Assembly (NCBI GenBank): GCA_025963905.1
Contig: JAOPZW010000134.1
Coordinates: forward strand, 1-52,002
Direction: 5' to 3'
Length of the DNA stretch: 52,002 bases
From: Solirubrobacterales bacterium
GTDB taxonomy: Bacteria; Actinomycetota; Thermoleophilia; Solirubrobacterales; Solirubrobacteraceae
Shown: one piece after another, positions 9,406-16,106 of the stretch
How the letters are laid out: each line of letters starts with the position of its first letter
Numbering within the stretch: position 1 is the stretch's first letter
Made by a program: the position numbers and the translations under genes
Notes under the pieces: generated by a model
What the model was told of the DNA's origin: nothing
Seen by the model: the letters and a program-made list of their open reading frames with translations, nothing else
Database searches by the model: none

Positions 9406-10367
9406 CGCGCGCCTCGACCCGCGCCTGTTCGCCGCTCGAGGCCTTCGCGGCCGAACTCGGCTACCCCATGCCAGATGAGGCGATGCGGTGGGCATGCGGA
9501 GAGCTTCTGCGTAAGAGCGGGCAGGAGCATGGGCCCGTCGCCCTCCGTCCGCTGCTGGAGCGTTTGGGCGCCCGCCGCGAGGACCTTGCCTTGCCTACGC
9601 CGGGGCGGCTCGAGATCGACAGCGAGGGTTGGCGCATCTGCGTGCGGGCGGGCACGCCGTGGCGGCGGGCACGCTTTACGATCGCGCACGAGATCGGCCA
9701 CATCCTGCTCTACGAGACGTTGGCTGGACGGCCCGCACAGGTACGCGCGCTTCAGGCCCCCGAGCACTGGGCGGCCGTTGAGCGGCTGTGCAACCAGGCT
9801 GCCGCTGAGCTGCTTATGCCAGGCGGAGCGTTCGTGCGGAGCACACGGGTCACGGGGATCGCTCCGCTCGGACTTCGTGCACTCTACGACCGCTTCTTGG
9901 TGTCCTGGGAACCGCTCCTCGTACGAGTGACGGAGCTGTTCGCCGTTTCCTTGCTGACCTGGCGCCGGTACCGCCGCCACGGCGGCGAGCGAGAGACGCT
10001 CCGCCTAGCCCGCACGAGCCGCGACCGCGCGACGTGGCTTCCCGAGGGGATCACCGCGCGCTATGTCCGACCGGACGTGGTGACGGCCGCCAGCCACAGC
10101 GGCTACGCATGGGCTGAGCGTGCACTGCTCGACCTGGGCGAGCGGTGGCCGCGCCAGGCGTCGGCTGCCGCGGTCTCCCTGCCCGCCGCGCGAGCCGTCA
10201 CGGCAACGATGCCTCAGCCGCTGGACGGCTTCGTTGCTCCCGAGGAGCCGCCAGCGCCGTTCGAGGTTGCCTTGCTACTAGCCCCTCGCGTCGATGAGCC
10301 ATGGGGGGCGATCCTCAAACACAGCAGCGCACAGCATTCGCTCATCGACGGGGAGCGCGTACCCTGA
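9402..10367 (+). CDS. ImmA/IrrE-type zinc metallopeptidase
   Basis: The product is 321 aa, starting with GTG inside the previous stop (GTGA), so the two are translationally coupled. The zinc-peptidase signature FTIAHEIGHILLYE gives His96-Glu97-xx-His100. Glu136 in CNQAAAELLMP is the likely third ligand, the usual ImmA/IrrE pattern (COG2856). Proteins of this family cleave repressors or act as stress/phage-triggered proteases. No N-terminal Xre-type helix-turn-helix is obvious. The roughly 150 residues after the peptidase are unassigned. The operon setting suggests it controls, or is activated together with, the TS-like and NDT-like proteins. Confidence 0.85.
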   Translation: MTRASTRACSPLEAFAAELGYPMPDEAMRWACGELLRKSGQEHGPVALRPLLERLGARREDLALPTPGRLEIDSEGWRICVRAGTPWRRARFTIAHEIGHILLYETLAGRPAQVRALQAPEHWAAVERLCNQAAAELLMPGGAFVRSTRVTGIAPLGLRALYDRFLVSWEPLLVRVTELFAVSLLTWRRYRRHGGERETLRLARTSRDRATWLPEGITARYVRPDVVTAASHSGYAWAERALLDLGERWPRQASAAAVSLPAARAVTATMPQPLDGFVAPEEPPAPFEVALLLAPRVDEPWGAILKHSSAQHSLIDGERVP

Positions 10368-10372
10368 CCTTC

Positions 10373-10846
10373 GTGGACGATACGCACGCAAGGCCGATGG
10401 TCTACATCTCCGGTCCGTTGCAGGCCGCCGAGGACCTGCAGTCGGCGAGACGCCTCTACGAGCGGCTCGCGCGGATCAGCGACGATCGCGGTTTCCAGCC
10501 GTATCTGCCTCACCAGCGAACCGATCCCGACAAGCACCAAGACGTTAGCCCGGGTGAGGTCTTCCGGACGGATTTGGACGCCTTGCGCTCCGCCGACCTC
10601 ATCATCGCCGTCGTAGGCGCCCCTTCAAGCGGCGTAGGCGCTGAGCTGGCCCTCGCCTACATCGGACGGCAACCCGTCATCGCGCTGTGCCACGAAGACG
10701 AGCGCCTGTCTCGCTTCATCGAGGGCATGTTGGCGGATCACCGTAGCGCGCTGCTGCTGCGCTACCGCTCACAACAGCACCTCGAGCAGCAGCTGATTCG
10801 CTCACTCGAGCAGGTACGAAGCGAGCTCCCTCACCCCGTCGGCTGA
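10373..10846 (+). CDS. Nucleoside 2-deoxyribosyltransferase-like protein
   Basis: The product is 157 aa from GTG 10,373 (five bases after the previous stop); an ATG at 10,397 is the alternative. The family marks are YISGPL near the N-terminus, FRTDLDALRSADLIIAVV, and SSGVGAELALAY with Glu91 as the expected catalytic nucleophile, then RQPVIAL. NDT enzymes break or exchange the N-glycosidic bond of 2'-deoxynucleosides; related Rossmannoid folds serve as nucleotide-degrading effectors in immune systems. Here it is the third gene of a coupled operon with the TS-like protein and metallopeptidase, so it may act on the same pyrimidine deoxynucleotide pool. Length is normal for the family (about 140-170 aa). 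Confidence 0.8.
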   Translation: MDDTHARPMVYISGPLQAAEDLQSARRLYERLARISDDRGFQPYLPHQRTDPDKHQDVSPGEVFRTDLDALRSADLIIAVVGAPSSGVGAELALAYIGRQPVIALCHEDERLSRFIEGMLADHRSALLLRYRSQQHLEQQLIRSLEQVRSELPHPVG

Positions 10847-10916
10847 AAGACCAACCGGGCGCGAAGACTTGGCGCGAGGCTCTGTCGCATCGCGCCGGGT
10901 CCTACCGGCGACCCAA

Positions 10917-11111
10917 ATGCGCGACTTCCTCGCCGGCGTGTCACGCGAGCACGCCACCAGTCTCGCCGGCGGCGATCTGCGCCGCTCACCGCCACCCGAC
11001 AGCCTCCTGCGAGCCCTCCGCGCCTACGAGCACCAGCTCCGGCCCTCGCACCGCTGGCCCAAGGGGATCATCGCGACGACGCTGGCGCTCACCGAGCCAG
11101 ACGAGCCTTGA
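10917..11111 (+). CDS. Small hypothetical protein (64 aa)
   Basis: The frame MRDFLAGVSREHATSL ... LRALRAYEHQLRPSHRWPKG ... LALTEPDEP has a plausible actinobacterial codon pattern and follows the NDT-like gene by about 70 bases. There is no recognisable domain. It may be an intact small protein of the operon or the remnant of a longer gene, since the sequence after it is frameshifted. Confidence 0.35.
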   Translation: MRDFLAGVSREHATSLAGGDLRRSPPPDSLLRALRAYEHQLRPSHRWPKGIIATTLALTEPDEP

Positions 11112-11129
11112 CTAGGGAGCCTGCTCGCG

Positions 11130-11365
11130 ATGACCGCCCCTGAGTTCTTGGTCGAGGCTCTGCCCGACATCGCCGCGCGCATGTCGGACCAGGCGAACCC
11201 ACAACGTCGGAGGCTTGCGCACGGCTCAACGAACGCAGCTTCCAGCGTGCCGTCCGCGCGACGCTGGTCGACCTCGGCGAGCCGCTGGGCGTCGCAGCGC
11301 ACCGTCAGACCGGACGACCTGGCCTAGGGTCGGACGGCATGACCTCCGCCAGACCCTCGCAGTAG
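11130..11365 (+). pseudogene. Short frameshifted hypothetical gene
   Basis: The frame starts MTAPEFLVEALPDIAARMSDQ. Around 11,200 the coding signal moves to the third frame (EPTTSEACARLNERSFQRA, then VRATLVDLGEPLGVAAHR), which ends at TAG 11,365. Together they look like one protein of about 78 residues with a single indel. The family is unknown. It lies 18 bases after the previous small frame. Confidence 0.35.
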
Positions 11366-11469
11366 CGGGCACGGGCGCGGGTCGTGTTGATCTCGATCGA
11401 ACGCGCTATCGGCGCGCCCCGGCGTGCCGACGCTACCTGGAGAGCCCCGATCCGCCCAGTCGCGCAGAA

Positions 11470-11757
11470 CTACTGCTCGCCGGTGAGCGCGCGAATCTTG
11501 CGGAGGATCTCCGCCTTCGCGTCGTCTTGGCCTTGTCGGAAGGGACTGCCTTCGAGGCCCTCGGGGACCCGAGGAAATCCGTCTACAGCATCGTCGACGT
11601 CGTCAATCTCAGGAAGGTCGCCCCTCTTCATCCGTGCCAGGAAGGTTCCGAACGCGTTGACCCGGCCGGCTGCGCCCGACGTATTCCAGTGAGACTTCTC
11701 GTCCTCGATCCGCTGTGCCAACCAACGCGCGAGGGCTTCCTGATCAAGCGGTGCCAT
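11470..11757 (-). CDS. Small acidic hypothetical protein (95 aa)
   Basis: The product is 95 aa: MAPLDQEALARWLAQRIEDE ... NAFGTFLARMKRGDLPEIDDVDD ... KAEILRKIRALTGEQ. It is rich in Asp/Glu with helical stretches, has no signal or membrane segment, and is a convincing real gene by composition. I do not recognise the family. It stands alone on the minus strand between broken genes. Bases 11,758-12,271 show no supportable gene. Confidence 0.55.
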   Translation of the reverse strand: MAPLDQEALARWLAQRIEDEKSHWNTSGAAGRVNAFGTFLARMKRGDLPEIDDVDDAVDGFPRVPEGLEGSPFRQGQDDAKAEILRKIRALTGEQ

Positions 11758-12271
11758 GAGGCGACTCTACCGTCGTCCCGAACGGCTCCTGCTTCGGGAC
11801 CACGAGCCGTCGGGCGAGGAGCCCGCGACGCTCGGGGTCCTCGCCGGTCCTCGCTGTCGTTTACACGGCTCTCCCAGCGCAGGCGCAAGGTGCGGCCCTT
11901 CGACCAAGGTAGTCAGTACACGGGGCAGGGTGCCAACGTCTGGCGCGTGCCGACGGGCTCGACCGGCACGCGGCGGATGTGTGGCGGCCGCACCGCAGCC
12001 TTCGGACAGGAGTTCGCCGAGCAAAACAGCGGTTGCTCTCGCAGCTCGGTCAGCCGACCAGGACGATACGGGGCTCCGCTGACCGGGGCGTGGCGCCGGC
12101 CGGGCACCGGTACCCCGGAGGCCGCCGCGGCGCACCGGCCTCGCCGCCCATCGCGGCGACGGGAGGCCCCCGCGCGGCGCAACGACGCAAGCTGCGCCAC
12201 GGGGCCGGGTTGCGCGGGGTGATCGCCCGCCGGTAGGCTGCCCGCGCGCCTCCGCACCGGAAAGGCAACCA

Positions 12272-12400
12272 ATGGCGAACATCAAGCTCCCCGGCGGTCG
12301 CCGGGTCACCGTCAACACGTCCAGCAAGTCGTCGGGCAGCCGTAAGGCCAAGACCGTCATCGTGTCGGTCAAGGGCGAGCCCGGAAGCAAGAAGTCCTAG
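12272..12400 (+). CDS. Very small basic protein (42 aa)
   Basis: The frame begins MANIKLPGGRRVTVNTSSK and ends VKGEPGSKKS, with an AAAGG ribosome site seven bases before the ATG. It is highly basic, with Ser/Lys clusters, and probably a single beta-rich domain. No function is known. It ends two bases before the next gene, so the two form an operon. Confidence 0.5.
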   Translation: MANIKLPGGRRVTVNTSSKSSGSRKAKTVIVSVKGEPGSKKS

Positions 12401-12402
12401 CC

Positions 12403-12788
12403 GGTGCGCGGCACCGCGCTCGGCGGCCTGCTCGCCGCCGCGCTTATGACCTCCGGCTGTGGCGGCGGGGCGGACCCGCTCGAACGCCGAGCAGAAGCCC
12501 GCCGGGCCGCCGCCCGCGCAGGAAGTCCAGGACGTCGTGACCGGCGTGCTCGACGTGTGCATCAAGAAGAGCTTTGACGCCGCCGCCGACACCAGCGCCG
12601 TGGCCGCGGACACCGACACGCTCATCCGGCTGTTCCGCCGCTACGACCCGGACGCCAAGCTAGCGCCCTCGGACCTCAAGGCCACGACGCTGCGGCAGGC
12701 CACCGAGCAGGTCCGCGACAACCTCCGCGACCGCGACTGCGATCCCGCCGACGCCCAACGCCTCGACGGAACGCTGACCAGCAAGTAA
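12403..12788 (+). pseudogene. Putative lipoprotein, one frameshift
   Basis: A GTG start gives a lipoprotein signal (GTALGGLLAAALMTSGC) with the lipobox Cys at residue 21. At the GGCGGCGGGG run near 12,460 the frame is lost. The mature part continues in another frame: PPPAQEVQDVVTGVLDVCIKKSF ... DTDTLIRLFRRYDPDAKL ... DAQRLDGTLTSK. One indel in a G-rich run joins signal and mature domain, so this may be a sequencing error in an intact gene. The mature domain is about 105 residues, helical, of unknown function, and expected on the outer face of the cell membrane. Confidence 0.5.
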
Positions 12789-12789
12789 G

Positions 12790-13065
12790 CGGACGCCGGG
12801 GCTCGGGCTGCCAGGTTGCGGTCCGACGCGGGTGGGAGCTCTGCGTATCGACCGCCGGGCGCCGCCGGTCGTCGCCGACGCTCATGTCGATCTGATGGCG
12901 CAAGCGCTGGCGCCGGCGCAGGCGCAGGTCGTGCAGCGTGGTGCGCCCGTCCAGGGCGGCGAACGTCATCGCGGCCAGCCGCTCGAACTTCTGCCAGCCT
13001 CGCCGCTCCGCGGCGATCAGCCGGTCGTAGATGGAGGGAGGGCGCGGACGGCATCGGGCCGGTCA
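12790..13065 (-). pseudogene. Unidentified minus-strand coding remnant
   Basis: One minus frame reads IYDRLIAAERRGWQKFERL, LAAMTFAALDGRTTLHDLRL and RRRQRLRHQIDMS, which looks like real protein. No start codon fits; a possible ATG (MPSAPS) is one indel away in a C-rich run. The family is not recognised. Confidence 0.25.
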
Positions 13066-13099
13066 GCGCCGCCGCGGCCGGGTGACACCATGCTCGCCG

Positions 13100-14893
13100 A
13101 TGCGCGCCACGTCCCCCAACGAGCCGCTTCGCACCGCGCTGCGCCGCCTCGGCGAGCACGGCGCCCGCGCCGAAAGCTTCCTCGACAGCGCGGCCATGCA
13201 CCTCAGAGGCGCCGGCTCCGACCCGGTGGGACCCAGCACGCCGCCTACGCGCTGCGCGAGGCGCTTATGGCGATCGTCGTGTGAGGCGGCGCGCCGCCGC
13301 GCGGGATGAAGGACGCGCCGCGGGACGTCGTGCGCCGCTTCGAGGCCGCCGGCGCCGACCCCGAGCAACTGGCCGACAGCATCCGCCGGCTCGCGGAGGT
13401 GCTGAAAGGGCCGGGCCCCAACGCCGAGCGCCTCGAGCGCGCCCTTAGCGATCTGGCCCGCCTCCCGCCGACCCGGGCGAGCGCCGACCTGATCGAGCGT
13501 TTCATCGCGGCGCTCGACACCGCCGCCACCTGGCTTCACGCGCGGACGCCCCCTCCGGCCGCCGACGTCGCGGCGCTCTACGACGAGACCACCACGGTCC
13601 TGCGAGACCTCTTCGGCCCGATGTCTGGGCGCCTGGCGGCGATGGACGACCTCGTCGGCCATCCCCAGCCGGGGCCGCAGCAGGTGGCGCTCCTGAAGCA
13701 GCGCCTCGGCGACGAACGTCACCTCGTCTACCTGTTCGAGAGCGTGCAGGGCCCAGGGTGGTTCCGCGCGCTGCGCGGCGACCCGCTCCACGGGCGGACT
13801 GCTCGTCCATGGCGCCCACACCCCGATCTGGCAGGTCAACGATCGCGGCGGCGCGGGGTTCGAGCTCGCCCCGTCCTCCCGGGCCGACGGCGGCATGCTC
13901 GACCCCAACCTCGTCCCCGCGAGCTACTCGGCGGCGGGCCCGCCCGCTACGTCCTGGGCGCACGCTACGCGACCGATGTCCTCGTCGCCCGCCCCGACGT
14001 GCCGTCAGACGGTAAGCACAGCCACTTGTGCTTCAGCGGACAGGGCGGCCGGCCCGAGCTGATCACCACCGCGCGCCGCGCCGCGTGGGCGAGTCTCGCG
14101 TTCGCGCCGCGCGTTCAGGCCGTCGGTGAGCCTGAACATCGAACCCCGCGAGCTCGAGGCTGGAGTCAGGCTCGTCGCTGTGCCGGGCATGGGGGTTCAC
14201 GTCCCGCAAGTGTTGCTGGCGGACACCATCGAGAACGGCGCCGGGTTCACGACCGCGCTTTCAGACGAGACTACGTTCGCGACGCTGCTGGCGGACACCG
14301 AGACGCTGATCAGCGGCACTTGGGAGGACCCGACGAGCACTCCTGCGGCTCGAGTTGCCCCGGCTGCCTGCGCGACTGGTCGAACACCCCCTACCACCCT
14401 CTGCTCGACTGGCGGCTGGCTGCCGATCTGCTCGACGTACTGCTGCACGGCGCGCCCAGACTCGAGCGGTGGGCGACCGTCCGGACCAGCGCCGTGCAGA
14501 AGGTCTGTAAGGACTTCGCCTGGTCGACCTGGAAGCGGGCGCCGACCGGCCGGTTCTCGACGCCAACGGCACCTTGATCTGCGTCGTGCATCCGCTCGAC
14601 GACATCGACGCAGGTATCCGCACCGGGATCAACACCCCGCATGGCGACGCTCTGCCGTTCGACTCGCTGAGGCGGAGACTCCTGGAAGGCCCTCCATGGC
14701 GGGCCCTTCGAGTTGAGAGGCCTCGATGCCGAGAATGTCCAACCCCCTCCTTTGGCCGAGACGTTGGCCGAAAACTTCGACGCGCGCGCGATTGTCTCGA
14801 CATACCATCTGGACCGCTGTCGGCTCACCGTTCATGGAGATCGACGAGTTCACCTATCGGGGACGTGCCGTGCTGGCGCGTCCCCGAACATAG
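13100..14893 (+). pseudogene. DUF1998 (DrmB / helicase-associated type) protein, multiply frameshifted
   Basis: Joining frames gives a recognisable protein. The N-terminal helical part is EPLRTALRRLGEHGARAESF and MKDAPRDVVRRFEAAGADP. A middle part holds VHGAHTPIWQVNDRGGAGFE and YVLGARYATDVLVARPDVP. A DUF1998-type end holds PRELEAGVRLV, LLADTIENGAGF, HSCGSSCPGCLRDWSNTPYH (Cys cluster) and PLLDWRLAADLLDVLLHG. The tail holds VVHPLDDIDAGI and MEIDEFTYRGRAVLA, ending at TAG 14,891-14,893. DUF1998 proteins include DISARM DrmB and Mrf-type helicase partners. At least five frame changes are needed, so as written it cannot be translated. It ends six bases before the GHKL gene, so it was probably the first gene of that operon. 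Confidence 0.65.
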
Positions 14894-14899
14894 GCACCC

Positions 14900-16099
14900 T
14901 TGATCCCCCTCGAACGGGGGGAGCCGTCCGACCACGCGGTCCGTTACCCTCCGACCGTCTCTACGTCGAACCCCGAACCTCCTACCGTTCCGGGCGCTGG
15001 CCACGATCCTGGCTTTTTCGACCTGCACCGGGTCGAGGCGCTTGTCGCGCGTGCACGCGATGACAACGTCTTGGACGTGTCGACGGTCGGCCATGATCGC
15101 TACCGCCACGTCGAGCTGCGTTGGCTTGCCGTGCTCGCATGGTGGTTGCTGTCCACCGAGGTCGACCTATCGGGATGGACGCTGAAGGTTCCGGGGCGAA
15201 ACAGCCCCGCACACCTACCGCTCGCACGTTCCGGGCTGCTCACTGCTGCGCAGGTCCGTGCGGTTGAGACCGTCGATCCCGCCGGTAACCCGGCGCCGCT
15301 CTCGTGGCAGGGTCGCCAGCCGCGGCTTCCCGGCGCCAATTGGGCTGTCCTGGACGAGCTGCTCGGCGAAGGCCGGCTGCGGATCATCCCCGATCTCGCG
15401 GATCCGCGGAGGTCCATTCGCCCGCGGGACGACGACGACTACCGGTTCCCATGGCTGACCAACCTGGGACTGAACTCCGCCGCCATCGACAGTCACGACT
15501 ACCAACGCTTCCTCGCCGACGCCGACCTCGTCCTGACCGAGTTGATCGACAACGTCCACCGTTGGAGCCGGGCACGAAGCGCGCTGGCCGTTGTGTCCAC
15601 AACCCGTGGCTCGACGACCCGTGGAAGTTGGAACCGCCTGCACGTCATCGTCGCCGATGCCGGCGCCGGGATCCCCGCCGCGCTGCGCGACGACATTGCG
15701 GCGCTCAGCGCCGTGCACGAGGCCTCCCAGCACCCCGGGCCGCTGGCCTCATTGACGGACGCCGACCTCGTCGAGCACCTCATGCGGTACGCCTTCGGCG
15801 ACCGTCACGTCCCCAAGCACAACGGGCAGGGGCTCAACGTCGCGCAGGTCCGTGCCGGCCAATGGGTCGGCGCGATCGACGTCGTCACTGTCGACGTCGC
15901 TGGGACACCGCTCCGCAAAAGCTCGCACGGCGTCAACCCGGCCGTGTTCGAGGGCGACGACGCGATCGAGCTCCCCGAAGCACGCGGCACGCTCATCCAT
16001 CTCACGCTCCAGGCCACGAGCCGCCGCGACGACGCCGCCCGCTACGAGCAGCTCGAGCTGCCGGGTAGCGGCCTCGCTCTGGCGCTACCGAGCCTCTGA
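14900..16099 (+). CDS. GHKL-type ATPase (histidine-kinase-like ATP-binding protein)
   Basis: The product is about 399 aa. The ATP-binding boxes lie in the C-terminal half. The N-box is VLTELIDNVHRWS (Glu214, Asn218), G1 is VADAGAGIP (Asp253), and the lid/G2 is KHNGQGLNVAQ (306-316). No phospho-accepting His domain, receiver or membrane span is present, so it is not an ordinary sensor kinase; GHKL ATPases of the MORC/Hsp90/MutL kind act as nucleotide-gated clamps. Residues 1-150 are unassigned. No ATG or GTG lies upstream of the conserved region, so the TTG at 14,900 is the best start. It precedes the PRTase-like gene by seven bases, which suggests one complex or pathway. Confidence 0.75.
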   Translation: MIPLERGEPSDHAVRYPPTVSTSNPEPPTVPGAGHDPGFFDLHRVEALVARARDDNVLDVSTVGHDRYRHVELRWLAVLAWWLLSTEVDLSGWTLKVPGRNSPAHLPLARSGLLTAAQVRAVETVDPAGNPAPLSWQGRQPRLPGANWAVLDELLGEGRLRIIPDLADPRRSIRPRDDDDYRFPWLTNLGLNSAAIDSHDYQRFLADADLVLTELIDNVHRWSRARSALAVVSTTRGSTTRGSWNRLHVIVADAGAGIPAALRDDIAALSAVHEASQHPGPLASLTDADLVEHLMRYAFGDRHVPKHNGQGLNVAQVRAGQWVGAIDVVTVDVAGTPLRKSSHGVNPAVFEGDDAIELPEARGTLIHLTLQATSRRDDAARYEQLELPGSGLALALPSL

Positions 16100-16106
16100 C
16101 TCCACG

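Noticed and set aside
11215-12222. 335-codon plus-strand frame
   Set aside because: Most of it is antisense to the 95-aa minus-strand gene or Arg-rich non-coding sequence; only its start overlaps a frameshifted small gene.
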